From the NCBI RefSeq assembly GCF_003265345.1, contig NZ_QFWW01000002.1:62001-126000 (forward strand): 64,000 nt of DNA. The letters are read 5' to 3'. This DNA comes from Lentzea terrae (GTDB lineage: Bacteria > Actinomycetota > Actinomycetes > Mycobacteriales > Pseudonocardiaceae). Both the position numbers and the translations under genes were made by a program. This document shows, piece by piece, positions 8,775 through 17,436 of the stretch (its first letter is position 1; each line of letters starts with the position of its first letter). The notes beneath the pieces are model-generated. The model searched no databases, was not told where the DNA came from, and was given only the letters and a program-made list of their open reading frames with translations.

Positions 8775-9878
8775 ATGGAGATCACGCCGTTCCGCATCGA
8801 GATCCCGCAGGCCGAGGTCGACGACCTCCGCTCCCGCCTGACCAACACGCGGTGGCCGGAAGAGGACCTGCCGGGCGTCGGCTGGTCCTACGGCATCCCG
8901 CTGACGTACCTGCGCCCGCTCGCCGAGTACTGGGCCGACGGGTTCGACTGGCGCGCGCAGGAGGCGCGGCTCAACTCCTACCCGCAGTTCACCACCGAGA
9001 TCAGCGGTCAGCGCATCCACTTCCTGCACGTGCGCTCGCAGAAGCCGGACGCGTTGCCGTTGCTGCTGATCCACGGCTGGCCCGGCTCGTTCGTCGAGTT
9101 CCTGGACGTGATCGGGCCGCTGTCCGAGGACTTCCACCTGGTCATCCCGTCGATCCCGGGTTTCGGCTTCTCCGGGCCCACGAAGAAGACCGGGTGGAAC
9201 GTGCTGCGCGTCGCGTGGGCGTTCGCGAAGCTCATGGAGGGCCTGGGCTACGAGCGGTACGGCACGCAGGGCGGCGACTGGGGTTCCGGCATCGCGCAGG
9301 AGATCGGCAGGGTGTTCCCCGAGCAGGTCGTCGGCGTGCACGTGAACATGCTGCAGACGTTCCGGCCGTCCGGCGTCAACGACCTCTCGCCGGAGGAGCT
9401 CCGGGCACTGGAGTCGCTGGACCTCTACCAGAAGGAGCTCTCCGGCTACATGCACCTGCAGCGCACCCGGCCGCGCACGCTGGGGTACGCGCTGACCGAC
9501 TCGCCGGTGGGGCAGCTGGCGTGGATCGCGGAGAAGTTCCACGACTGGACGGACAACGAGGGCCTGCCAGAGGACGCGGTGGACCGCGACCACATGCTGA
9601 CCAACGTGTCCATCTACTGGTTCACCGGCACGGCGGGCTCGTCGGCGGCGCTGTACAAGGAGCAGTCGGCGTCGTGGGGCCAGCAGCAGCCGTCGACGGT
9701 GCCGACCGGCGTGGCGATCTTCCCGCACGACATCAGCGCGCCGGTCCGGTCGCTGGCGGAGAAGATGATCCCGTCGATCGTGCACTGGACGGAGTTCGAC
9801 CGCGGCGGCCACTTCGCCGCGATGGAGGAACCGGACCTGCTGGTCCAAGACATCAGGAAGTTCTTCGAGTCGCTTTGA
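8775..9878 (+). CDS. Epoxide hydrolase (EHN-domain, microsomal-type)
   Basis: 367 residues. The N-terminal epoxide hydrolase domain ([18 protein letters not shown], to about 105) precedes the alpha/beta hydrolase core with the oxyanion motif HGWPGS (100-105), nucleophile Asp168 in GGDWGS and a terminal catalytic His346 in [11 protein letters not shown]. It hydrolyses epoxides to diols, or acts on a related substrate. The ATG at 8775 follows GGGGG by 2-4 bp and gives the family start MEITPF. An upstream in-frame start at 8745 adds ten atypical residues. It lies just after the GntR gene and could be co-transcribed with it. Confidence 0.9.
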   Translation: MEITPFRIEIPQAEVDDLRSRLTNTRWPEEDLPGVGWSYGIPLTYLRPLAEYWADGFDWRAQEARLNSYPQFTTEISGQRIHFLHVRSQKPDALPLLLIHGWPGSFVEFLDVIGPLSEDFHLVIPSIPGFGFSGPTKKTGWNVLRVAWAFAKLMEGLGYERYGTQGGDWGSGIAQEIGRVFPEQVVGVHVNMLQTFRPSGVNDLSPEELRALESLDLYQKELSGYMHLQRTRPRTLGYALTDSPVGQLAWIAEKFHDWTDNEGLPEDAVDRDHMLTNVSIYWFTGTAGSSAALYKEQSASWGQQQPSTVPTGVAIFPHDISAPVRSLAEKMIPSIVHWTEFDRGGHFAAMEEPDLLVQDIRKFFESL

Positions 9879-9906
9879 CTTCTTCCCGCCCCGATGGACA
9901 GGACTT

Positions 9907-9941
9907 CCCACCCGCCTTGCAGTGGGTAGCGCTCACGCGCT
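9907..9941 (-). ncRNA. Candidate 3' end of an omega-RNA / right end of the IS605-type element
   Basis: Two adjacent hairpins read on the minus strand at the tnpB 3' end: AGCGC-GTGA-GCGCT (9928-9941), whose loop contains the tnpB stop, and CCCAC...GTGGG (9907-9926). TnpB guide RNAs are known to be encoded at this position, with the guide read from the sequence just beyond the element's right end. The boundary and the transcript are inferred from position and structure only. Confidence 0.35.
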
Positions 9942-11009
9942 GGACCTCGCGGCCCGGATTTCCTGTTTCACAGCCGATTGCGGAAGGGAGGGCCCTTGCC
10001 GTCTGACATCAGCTCCGCAGGCATCACCCGAGTCACCTCGGGCTACGGCTCGACCAGCCGCAAGGATGTTCTTCGCCGCGTTGAGGTCCCGGTCGTGCCG
10101 GGTGCGGCAGCCCGGACACGTCCAGTGCCGGGTGGAAAGTTGCAGCTCGGCGAGCAGGTGTCCACACGTCGAGCAGGTCTTGCTGGACGGGTACCAGCGG
10201 TCGATCACGATCACATCGGCCGCACGCACCAACGTCGCACTTGTGCGGTGCAGGAAGTCCTGACGGGCGTTGCGAGCCTTGCGATGAGCACCTGCGACTT
10301 TGACCTTCGCCTTCCTGCGATTGTTGCTGCCAGGCCGGCAGCGCGCCAGCCTGCGTTGGTAACGGGCCAGGTTTCGCGCCTTGCGAGTCAAGTGACGTGG
10401 GTTGGCAACTCTCACCTCGTCGCTGGTCACCAAAAAGTCCGTCAGGCCGAGGTCGACACCAACTGCGTGCCTGGCAGGCGCAACCGGGGCGGGTGTGTCG
10501 ACATCGACAGCAAACGTCACGTACCAGCGGCCGTCCGGCTCTCGCGAGACAATCACCATCGTCGGGTCGAGTGTTGCGGCTGCGATGTCACCGAAGGACC
10601 ACGTGAACCTCAGCGGCGCGTCGGTCTTCGCCAGCGTCACTGTGCCGTTGCGCATTCGAAATGCCGACCGGGTGTAGTGCGCGCTCTGGCGGCCAGTGCG
10701 GGACTTGAACCTGCGATAATGGGATCGCCCGGAGAGGAAGTTCTGGAAGGCGGCGTGCTGGTGCCGCAGCGTTTGCTGAAGCGGCACACAGGACACCTCC
10801 GACAGGAAGGCAAGCTCTTCGGACCGCTTCCACTCTGTCAGTGCTGCATCAGTCTTACGATACGACGTGCGCGCGCCTGCGATGCGGTAACGATGATTCC
10901 GCTCGCTCAATGTCTTGTTCCACACGAGGCGTACACACCCGAAGGTGCGATTCAGCACTTCAGCTTGTTCGGGCGTCGGATAGGCCCGGCATCTGTACGC
11001 CGTCCGCAC
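9933..11009 (-). CDS. tnpB: IS200/IS605-family TnpB with internal RuvC-II deletion
   Basis: 358 residues; intact TnpB proteins have about 400. The N-terminal helix-turn-helix and wedge regions are present (1-180), RuvC-I Asp186 is present in VGVDLGL, zinc-finger cysteines C279/C282/C298/C301 are present, and RuvC-III DRDLNAA (306-312) is present. Between ADVIVI (264-269) and DRWYPSSKTC (270-279), about 45 residues are missing, including the RuvC-II Glu (normally VIExLN) and the following helices. The nuclease is therefore expected to be dead although the frame is open. The start is GTG. There is no adjacent TnpA. It may be decaying, or kept as an RNA-guided binding protein. Confidence 0.85.
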   Translation of the reverse strand: MRTAYRCRAYPTPEQAEVLNRTFGCVRLVWNKTLSERNHRYRIAGARTSYRKTDAALTEWKRSEELAFLSEVSCVPLQQTLRHQHAAFQNFLSGRSHYRRFKSRTGRQSAHYTRSAFRMRNGTVTLAKTDAPLRFTWSFGDIAAATLDPTMVIVSREPDGRWYVTFAVDVDTPAPVAPARHAVGVDLGLTDFLVTSDEVRVANPRHLTRKARNLARYQRRLARCRPGSNNRRKAKVKVAGAHRKARNARQDFLHRTSATLVRAADVIVIDRWYPSSKTCSTCGHLLAELQLSTRHWTCPGCRTRHDRDLNAAKNILAAGRAVARGDSGDACGADVRRQGPSLPQSAVKQEIRAARSSA

Positions 11010-11089
11010 AACACACAGCGTACTGGGACCGAAACAATGAGTAAGACGCCTCCCCTGCCAAAGCGCCGGGAATTCCGCCGGAGGCCCAT

Positions 11090-12181
11090 GTGACCACCAC
11101 TCTTTCGAACCGCACGTTGAACCGGACGCTCCTCCAGCGGCAGCTGCTCCTGGAGCGGACGAACACGCCGATCGTGGCGGCCGTCGAGCACCTCGGCGGC
11201 CTCCAGGCCCAAGCGCCGGTGCCGCCGTACCTCGCGCTGTGGACGCGCCTCAAGCCGTTCAAGGTCGACGCGCTGAGCAAGCTGATCATCGACCGGTCGC
11301 TGGTGCGGATGACGTTGTGGCGCGGCACGTTGCACCTCATTTCGGCCGACGACGTGTACCTGATGCGGACGGCGCTGCAACCGGAGCTCAACAAGTGGGC
11401 GAAGATCGTGATGCCGCCGGCGAGCAGGGTCGAGATCGACCTCGACAAGCTGGCGCGGATCACCCGCGAGTACATCGACACCGAACCGCGCACGGTGGCG
11501 GAGATCGGCGCGTTCCTGGAAGAGCACTTCCCCGAGGCGAAGGCGCGCGAGCTGTCGACGCAGGCGCAGATGCTGGTGCCGATGATCCAGGTGCCGCCGC
11601 GCGGGATCTGGGGCGTGGGCGGCATTCCGCAGAACGTCGCGATGGCCACGTGGCTCGGCCGTGAGCTGCCGTCGTCGGCCGCGGTGCCGGAGCTGATCAA
11701 GCGCTACCTGCGGGCGTTCGGGCCGGCGACGCTCGCGGACATGCAGGCGTGGTCGCGGCTGATCGGGCTCAAGGCGCACGCGGCCGACCTGGAACTGGTC
11801 GAGTACCAGAACGAGGCCGGCAAGGTGCTGCTGGACGTGCCGGACGGTGTGATCGTGGACGAGGACGCGCCCGCGCCCGCACGGCTGCTGCCCGCGTTCG
11901 ACAACGTGCTGCTGGGGCACGCCGACCGGGCGCGGATCATGAACGAGGAAGCACGGTCGCGGTGGGGCGCGGTGCGCAACGGGGTCTTCCCACCGACGTT
12001 CCTGGTGGACGGGTTCCTGCGCGGCACCTGGAACGTCGTGGAGACCAAGGACACCGCGACGCTCACGATCGAGCCGTACTTCAAGACGTTCAAGAAGGAC
12101 CTGGCCGGTGTGGTCCGCGAGGCCAAGGCGGTGCTGAAGGTGATGGCGCCGAAGAAGCAGCACGTGATCGTTGCCCCTTGA
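11090..12181 (+). CDS. HTH_42 winged-helix protein (AlkZ-like DNA glycosylase family)
   Basis: 363 residues covering the whole HTH_42 (YcaQ/AlkZ) superfamily, which is made of tandem winged helices. Near the N-terminus is GGLQAQAP with Gln39-Ala-Gln41, matching the Q-x-Q catalytic motif known for AlkZ glycosylases that remove bulky alkyl adducts and unhook crosslinks. YcaQ-type relatives have Q-x-D. Later landmarks are TLWRGTLHLIS near 74-84 and LLPAFDNVLLGHADR near 265. The start is GTG, 5 bp after GGAGG. It overlaps the next gene (P450) at TGATG, implying coupled translation. A DNA repair role is inferred from the motif. Confidence 0.78.
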   Translation: MTTTLSNRTLNRTLLQRQLLLERTNTPIVAAVEHLGGLQAQAPVPPYLALWTRLKPFKVDALSKLIIDRSLVRMTLWRGTLHLISADDVYLMRTALQPELNKWAKIVMPPASRVEIDLDKLARITREYIDTEPRTVAEIGAFLEEHFPEAKARELSTQAQMLVPMIQVPPRGIWGVGGIPQNVAMATWLGRELPSSAAVPELIKRYLRAFGPATLADMQAWSRLIGLKAHAADLELVEYQNEAGKVLLDVPDGVIVDEDAPAPARLLPAFDNVLLGHADRARIMNEEARSRWGAVRNGVFPPTFLVDGFLRGTWNVVETKDTATLTIEPYFKTFKKDLAGVVREAKAVLKVMAPKKQHVIVAP

Positions 12182-13284
12182 TGTACACACCCGAGTTCTT
12201 CGCCGACCCGCATCCGACCTACGCGCGGATGCGGGAGGAGGCGGCCGTCCACCACGTCACCGAACCCAACGGGCTCAAGCACTTCTTCGTGCTGCGCTAC
12301 GCCGAGGCTCGCGCCGCGCTCGCCGATCCCCGGCTGGCCAAGGATCCGCGGCACGCGTGGGAGGCGTTGCGCGCGGCGGGCATGGTGAGCGGAGAGCCGC
12401 AGGACGCGACGTTCGACCTGCACACCACCGATCCGCCGGAGCACACCCGGCTGAGGTCATTGGTGGCCAAGGCGTTCACCTCAGGCCGGGTCGCCGCGCT
12501 TCGACCGCGCGTGCAGGAGATCGCCGACGAGTTGCTCGACGCGACGGGCGAGGAGTTCGACGTCATCGCCGACTACGCCTACCCGCTGTCGTTGACGGTG
12601 ATCGCCGAGTTGCTGGGCGTGCCGATCGACGACCAGGACTCCTTCCGCGCGTGGACGATCGCCGCGCTGACACCGGCGACCCGTGCGGAAGGCGGCCGGC
12701 AGCTTCGCGCGCACATGACCGAGCTCGTGGCCGCGCACCGGCCGGGAGACGACCTGCTCAGCGAGCTGATCGCGGCCGGCCTGAGCACCGAGCAGGTGGT
12801 CGCGCTGGCGCAGCAGCTGCTCTTCGCCGGTCACGAGCCCACCACGAACCTGATCGGCAACGCGGTCGTCGCGCTGCTGCGCAATCCGGGAGCCGGTGCG
12901 CCGAACCTCGACGAGCTCATGCGCTACGACGGTCCGACGGCACGGGCGTCCCCGCGGTACGCGACCGAAGACCTGCAGATCGGTGGCGTCGAAGTCCCCA
13001 AGGGCGGCGTCGTGATCGTGGGCATCGCGGCGGCGAACCGCGACCCACGCCGGTTCACCGCACCCGACGCGCTCGATCTGTCCAGAGTGGACAACCCGCA
13101 TCTCGCGTTCGGCCACGGCGTCCACCGCTGTGTCGGTGCGGCCCTGGCCCGGCTGGAGGGCGAGGTGGCCATCACCACGCTGCTGGACCGCTACCCGGAC
13201 CTGCGGCTCGTCGCGGAACCCGAGTGGCTGCCGTTCCCGGTGTTCCGCGGCGTCTCGTCGCTCAGGGTGCGACGACCTGCCTGA
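12181..13284 (+). CDS. Cytochrome P450
   Basis: 367-residue soluble bacterial P450. The heme loop FGHGVHRCVGAALAR carries the thiolate Cys317, the K-helix ExxR is ELMR in DELMRYDGP, and the I-helix reads FAGHEPTTN. In the I-helix the residue after the acidic Glu is Pro, where most P450s have the proton-relay Thr, so oxygen activation may differ or depend on another group. The ATG overlaps the stop of the AlkZ-like gene (TGATG). The redox partner and substrate are not encoded nearby. The 3' end overlaps the convergent LysR gene by 23 bp. Confidence 0.9.
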   Translation: MYTPEFFADPHPTYARMREEAAVHHVTEPNGLKHFFVLRYAEARAALADPRLAKDPRHAWEALRAAGMVSGEPQDATFDLHTTDPPEHTRLRSLVAKAFTSGRVAALRPRVQEIADELLDATGEEFDVIADYAYPLSLTVIAELLGVPIDDQDSFRAWTIAALTPATRAEGGRQLRAHMTELVAAHRPGDDLLSELIAAGLSTEQVVALAQQLLFAGHEPTTNLIGNAVVALLRNPGAGAPNLDELMRYDGPTARASPRYATEDLQIGGVEVPKGGVVIVGIAAANRDPRRFTAPDALDLSRVDNPHLAFGHGVHRCVGAALARLEGEVAITTLLDRYPDLRLVAEPEWLPFPVFRGVSSLRVRRPA

Positions 13285-14158
13285 TCACGTCGAGCGTGGC
13301 CGTGATCGCGGGCCGGCGCGAGGCCTGCTTCCGCCACACCGCGTACAGCCGCCGCGTGGGCGTGGGCCGCAGCGGCACGATGCGAACGGTGTCCGGCACC
13401 TCTCCCCTGCCCAGCCGCGGGATCAATGCCACGCCGATCCCCTTGTCCAGCAACGCGATCTGCGTCCGGTACTCACTGATGCGGTACGCCACCACCGGTT
13501 CGATGCCCGCGCCGTGGAACGTCCGCTCCAACCAGTCGAAGCAGATCGACCCCTCCGTCTGGCAGATCCACCGCTCGCCGGCGAGGTCGGCGGGTTCGAG
13601 GAACTCCCTGCGGGCCAACGGGTTCGTGGCGGGCACCAGCACCTCGGCGACGTCTTCGAATAGGAACGCGCGGGACAGCGACTCCGGCACCGGCAGTGGC
13701 GTGTTCGCCCAGTCGTGCACGATGGCCAGGTCGAGCTCACCGCGTGCAACGGCCTCGGTGGCGTGGGGCGGGTCGATCTCCGTCAGCCGCACGTCGAGAG
13801 CCGGGTGCTGCTCGGTCAGCCGCGCCAGGACCTCCGGCAGGAGACCGCGTGCCGCCGTGGCGAAGGAACCGACGCAGAGGCGGCCGATCGCGGTGCCGCG
13901 TTGTTCTTCCAGCGCCACCTCGGCCTCTTCCACGAGCTTCAGCACGTGGCTCGCGGTGTCGGCGAGCAGGCGGGCGGCGTCGGTGAGGCGGACGCCCCGG
14001 CCCGCCCGTTCCAGCAGCGTGGTGCGGGTTTCGCGTTCGAGCTTGGCGATCTGCTGCGAGACCGCGGACGGCGTGTAGCCGAGCACCTCGGCCGCGGCGC
14101 CGACCGTGCCGTGCACCGCGACGGCGTGCAGCGCTTTCAGTCTTCCCAGGTCGAGCAT
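13262..14158 (-). CDS. LysR-family transcriptional regulator
   Basis: 298 residues. The N-terminal winged HTH (1-62: LGRLKALHAVAVHGTVGAAA, then YTPSAVSQQIAKLERE) is followed by a periplasmic-binding-type effector domain (about 90-295). It diverges from an EamA exporter with a 73-bp gap that contains a perfect dyad, so it very likely regulates that gene. The 3' end overlaps the P450 gene by 23 bp. Confidence 0.9.
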   Translation of the reverse strand: MLDLGRLKALHAVAVHGTVGAAAEVLGYTPSAVSQQIAKLERETRTTLLERAGRGVRLTDAARLLADTASHVLKLVEEAEVALEEQRGTAIGRLCVGSFATAARGLLPEVLARLTEQHPALDVRLTEIDPPHATEAVARGELDLAIVHDWANTPLPVPESLSRAFLFEDVAEVLVPATNPLARREFLEPADLAGERWICQTEGSICFDWLERTFHGAGIEPVVAYRISEYRTQIALLDKGIGVALIPRLGRGEVPDTVRIVPLRPTPTRRLYAVWRKQASRRPAITATLDVIRQVVAP

Positions 14159-14199
14159 GTAGCGATGCTAAACCCATAACCTAAGTAATCGGAACTAGT

Positions 14200-14213
14200 G
14201 CTAAATAGTTAGC
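14200..14213. promoter_or_regulatory. Probable LysR operator dyad upstream of the EamA gene
   Basis: GCTAAATAGTTAGC is a perfect palindrome with 5-bp arms (GCTAA/TTAGC), 18 bp before the EamA start. A further GCTAA half-site lies at 14167-14171, next to the LysR start. AT-rich dyads in the divergent gap are typical LysR targets. Binding is inferred. Confidence 0.45.
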
Positions 14214-14231
14214 CCCTGCAAGCTTGGACCC

Positions 14232-15125
14232 ATGAGTCCCCGTCACGTCCTGCTCGCCACCCTGGTCGCCGCCATCTGGGGCTTCAACTTCGTCGTGCTC
14301 AAGGTCGGCCTCGACGAGTTCCCGCCGATCCTGTTCTCGGCGCTGAGGTTCCTCGCCGCGGCGGTGCCGGCGATCTTCTTCGTGGGCCGGCCGCGGGTGG
14401 CGTGGCGCTGGATCATCGCGGTCGGGCTGGTGCTGGGCGTCGCGAAGTTCAGCTTCCTGTTCATCGGCCTCAAGGCAGGCATGCCGGCGGGCCTGGGTTC
14501 GCTGGTGCTGCAGAGCCAGGTGATCTTCACGACGCTGTTCGCGGCGGTCGTGCTGCGCGAACGGCCGAAGTCCGTGCAGGTCGCCGGAATCGCGCTGGCC
14601 GTCGCGGGCATCGGGGTGATCGCGTGGGACTACGGGCTCTCGTCGCCGCTGTTGGGGTTCGTGCTGCTGGTCGCGGCGGCGGCGTGCTGGGGCGTGTCGA
14701 ACGTGCTGATGCGGTACGCGAAGCCCGCGGACGCGTTGCGGTTCATGGTGTGGGTGAGCGCGGTGGCGGTGCTGCCGCTCTTCGCCCTGGCGTTCCTGAC
14801 CGAGGACATGTCGGCGCTCGGCCGCCTCGACTGGGCCGGCGTGGGCGCCGTCGGGTATGTCGCGTGGATCTCGACGCTGCTCGGGTTCGCCATCTGGGGG
14901 TTCCTGCTGCGCAAGTACGAGTCGTCGGTCGTCGCGCCGTTCTCGTTGCTGGTGCCGGTGTTCGGGATGTTCTCGGCGTGGGCGTTCCTCGACGAGGAGC
15001 TGAGCGGGCTGCAGGCGGCGGCCGGCGGGCTGGTGCTGGCCGGGCTCGCTATCCCGCAGCTGGTGGGGCGCCGGGCGGCACGAACGGAAGTCCGGCGGGA
15101 GCTCCTCGTTCCAGCAGGTCGATGA
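14232..15125 (+). CDS. EamA/DMT family transporter (LysR-linked)
   Basis: 297 residues, ten membrane helices in two EamA repeats. It opens with [20 protein letters not shown] and has the C-terminal half [25 protein letters not shown], as in the YdfC/EamA-like exporters of amino acids and metabolites. It is divergent from the LysR gene and probably under its control. Its last 77 bp overlap the convergent cobQ gene, an unusually long tail-to-tail coding overlap. Confidence 0.88.
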   Translation: MSPRHVLLATLVAAIWGFNFVVLKVGLDEFPPILFSALRFLAAAVPAIFFVGRPRVAWRWIIAVGLVLGVAKFSFLFIGLKAGMPAGLGSLVLQSQVIFTTLFAAVVLRERPKSVQVAGIALAVAGIGVIAWDYGLSSPLLGFVLLVAAAACWGVSNVLMRYAKPADALRFMVWVSAVAVLPLFALAFLTEDMSALGRLDWAGVGAVGYVAWISTLLGFAIWGFLLRKYESSVVAPFSLLVPVFGMFSAWAFLDEELSGLQAAAGGLVLAGLAIPQLVGRRAARTEVRRELLVPAGR

Positions 15126-16548
15126 CCGCCTTGGTGTCGAGGTTCTCCGCGACCAGGTCGCCCAGGAGGTCCAGCTGGGCCTCACGGGCGGCCTGGAAGC
15201 TCACCTCGCCGGGCACGAAGTCCCTGCCCGCGCGTTCGGCGGCCCAGCCGAGGAACTTGCGGCGGAACCCGTCGTTCTCCAGCAGCCCGTGCCAGTGCGT
15301 GCCGAGGATCCGCTCGGTCTGCGCGCCTTCGTCGTCGACGAGCGGGTTCTCGGTGCTGCGCACGACCTGACCGTGGTGGATCTCGTAGCCGGTGACGTGT
15401 TCGTCCCACGCGACGGCGCTGGGTGTGGCGAGGGTTTTCTTCGGCTGGAAGCGGATGTCGACGTCGAGCAGCCCCAGCCCGTTGGTGACGCCGTCCTTGG
15501 ACTCCACGTCGTCCTCGATCCGCTGCGACAGCATCTGGAAGCCGCCGCAGATGCCCAGGATCGGGCCGTCGAAGCGCTGGATCGCCTGGGCCAGACCGGT
15601 TTCGCGCAGCCAACCGAGGTCGGAGACGGTGGCCTTGGAACCGGGCAGCACCACCAGGTCCGCGTCCGCCAACCTGGACGGCTCCGTCACGAACCGCACG
15701 GAAACGCCCGGCTCGCAAGCCAACGCCTCCACGTCGGTGGCGTTCGAGATGCGCGGCAACCGGATCACGGCGACCCGCAGCCAGTCCTTCTTCGGGGGCT
15801 GCGGCCGGCCGACGACGCCATCGGCGTTGTAGGACAACGAATCCTCGGCGTCGAGCCAGAGTTCCTCACGCCACGGCAGCACGCCGAGCACCGGACGTCC
15901 GGTCAGGGCCTTGATCTGGTGCAGGCCCGGTTCGAGCAGCCGGGGGTCGCCGCGGAACTTGTTGACCACGAAGCCGGAGATCAACGCCTGGTCGGCCGCG
16001 TCGAGCACCGCCACCGTGCCGAAGAGGTGCGCGAACACGCCCCCGCGGTCGATGTCGCCGATGACCAGCACGGGGAGCTTGGCCCGCGTCGCCAGTCCCA
16101 TGTTCGCGATGTCGTTGGCACGCAAGTTGATCTCAGCCGGCGAGCCCGCACCCTCGCAGATGACGACCTCGTGCTCGGACCGCAGTCCGTCCAAAGTGGA
16201 CAAGACCGTGTCGAGCAGCTGCTGCTTGCGGTCGCGGTAGCTCAACGCGGAGACCTCGCCGACCGCCTGACCGAGCACCACGACCTGCGACGTGCGGTCA
16301 CTCCCCGGCTTCAGCAGCACGGGGTTGAACCGCACGCTGGGCTCCTTGAACGCCGCCCGCGCCTGCAGCGCCTGCGCGCGCCCGATCTCCCCGCCGTCGA
16401 GTGTGACGAACGAGTTGTTGGACATGTTCTGCGCCTTGAACGGCACGACGTCCACGCCCTGGCGTGCCAGAAAGCGGCACAGACCGGCGACCAGGACGCT
16501 CTTGCCCGCGTCCGAAGTCGTCCCACAGATCAACATCGCGCCCCGCAT
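15049..16548 (-). CDS. cobQ: Cobyric acid synthase
   Basis: 499 residues, full length. It uses glutamine and ATP to amidate four side chains of adenosylcobyrinate a,c-diamide in cobalamin synthesis. The N-terminal dethiobiotin-synthetase-like ATPase has GTTSDAGKS (9-17) and [10 protein letters not shown]. The C-terminal type-1 glutaminase has the nucleophile region [13 protein letters not shown] (Cys) and the catalytic [10 protein letters not shown] His. The ATG at 16548 fits the family start; another ATG twelve bases later is possible. No other cobalamin genes lie in the window. It is divergent from an alpha/beta hydrolase with a 28-bp gap. Confidence 0.93.
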   Translation of the reverse strand: MRGAMLICGTTSDAGKSVLVAGLCRFLARQGVDVVPFKAQNMSNNSFVTLDGGEIGRAQALQARAAFKEPSVRFNPVLLKPGSDRTSQVVVLGQAVGEVSALSYRDRKQQLLDTVLSTLDGLRSEHEVVICEGAGSPAEINLRANDIANMGLATRAKLPVLVIGDIDRGGVFAHLFGTVAVLDAADQALISGFVVNKFRGDPRLLEPGLHQIKALTGRPVLGVLPWREELWLDAEDSLSYNADGVVGRPQPPKKDWLRVAVIRLPRISNATDVEALACEPGVSVRFVTEPSRLADADLVVLPGSKATVSDLGWLRETGLAQAIQRFDGPILGICGGFQMLSQRIEDDVESKDGVTNGLGLLDVDIRFQPKKTLATPSAVAWDEHVTGYEIHHGQVVRSTENPLVDDEGAQTERILGTHWHGLLENDGFRRKFLGWAAERAGRDFVPGEVSFQAAREAQLDLLGDLVAENLDTKAVIDLLERGAPAGLPFVPPGAPPAAG

Positions 16549-16576
16549 GGACGCCAATGCTGCCATCATCACCCAC

Positions 16577-17257
16577 ATGGTCACCGTCGTCCTCATGCAC
16601 AGCCCGTTCCTCGGCCCGTCGAGCATGCGTCCGCTCGCCGACGAACTGGCCTCAGACGGGGTGGGCGTGCTGCTGGTCGACCTGCAGATGACCATCAACG
16701 AGGCCCCGGTGCACCAGCGGCTGATCGGCGCGTTCGCCGACGCCCTGGAGGACTCCGGCGTCTCCGGCCCGCTGGTCCTGGTCGGTCACAGCGGCGCCGG
16801 CCCGTTGCTGCCGGCCTTCGCGGACGCCCTGGAACTGGACGTGGCGGGCCTGGTGTTCCTCGACTCCGACCTGCCGACGCCGGGCAGGGCGTGGCGCGAG
16901 ACCGTGGACCCCGAGCTGGTCCGCCAGGTGAAGGCCTCGGTCCGGGACGGCAAGCTGCCGCGCTGGGACCGGTGGTTCGCCGAGGACCCGCTGCGGCTGG
17001 TGCCCGCCGAGCTGCGCGAGGAGATGCGCGACGAGGCACCCGAGGTGCCGTGGGAGTTCCTGAAGGAGCAGCGCCCGGTCGTCGAGTGGGCCGGGGCGTG
17101 CGGGTACGTGCTGCTGTCCGCGGTCTACGACGACCAGGCGGACAAGGCGGAAGCGCTGGGCTGGCCCGTTGAGCGCGTCGAGTCGCACCACCTGGCGGCC
17201 GCGACGTCGCCCTCGGCAGTCGCGGCCGCGCTCAAGTCGGTGATAAACGCGCTGTGA
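16577..17257 (+). CDS. Alpha/beta hydrolase
   Basis: 226 residues. It has an opening strand VVLMHSPF, nucleophile elbow GHSGAG with the catalytic Ser near residue 73, an Asp in [11 protein letters not shown] and a terminal [10 protein letters not shown] His motif. It resembles small esterase/lipase-like hydrolases of actinobacteria; the substrate is unknown. The start codon lies 28 bp from the divergent cobQ start. Confidence 0.8.
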   Translation: MVTVVLMHSPFLGPSSMRPLADELASDGVGVLLVDLQMTINEAPVHQRLIGAFADALEDSGVSGPLVLVGHSGAGPLLPAFADALELDVAGLVFLDSDLPTPGRAWRETVDPELVRQVKASVRDGKLPRWDRWFAEDPLRLVPAELREEMRDEAPEVPWEFLKEQRPVVEWAGACGYVLLSAVYDDQADKAEALGWPVERVESHHLAAATSPSAVAAALKSVINAL

Positions 17258-17273
17258 GCGCGGGTTCGCTGGC

Positions 17274-17414
17274 TTGACCTGGCGGCATGTGCCGGATGGT
17301 CTTCGCCGGCCACGCACCGAAGCGCAGGTGCGGGAGCTACGCCGCCTCGCCACCCGCAACGGCATCACGGAGGCAGCCGGGCTGGCGGCACGCGACCCTT
17401 GCCAAGCCACCTGA
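17274..17414 (+). pseudogene. Possible gene relic between the hydrolase and map
   Basis: A short plus-strand frame (TTG at 17274 to TGA at 17412) translates to about 46 residues with the charged segment RTEAQVRELRRLATRNG followed by ITEAAGLAARDP. This looks like a fragment of a coding helix-turn-helix rather than random GC-rich sequence. There is no ribosome site. It may be the remains of a transposase or regulator; identity unknown. No other gene is visible in 17258-17436. Confidence 0.2.
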
Positions 17415-17436
17415 CGCCGCGCCACCCCCAACTGCG

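Noticed and set aside
9933-11009. Cas12-like effector
   Set aside because: Size, zinc finger and flanks fit IS605-type TnpB; there is no array.
11749-13284. P450 starting far upstream inside the AlkZ-like gene
   Set aside because: The added residues are a shadow of the upstream gene. The ATG at 12181 gives the usual P450 N-terminus and a TGATG junction.
14181-16548. A cobalamin riboswitch near cobQ
   Set aside because: The cobQ start faces a divergent gene 28 bp away, which leaves no room for one, and no B12-box-like sequence was seen.
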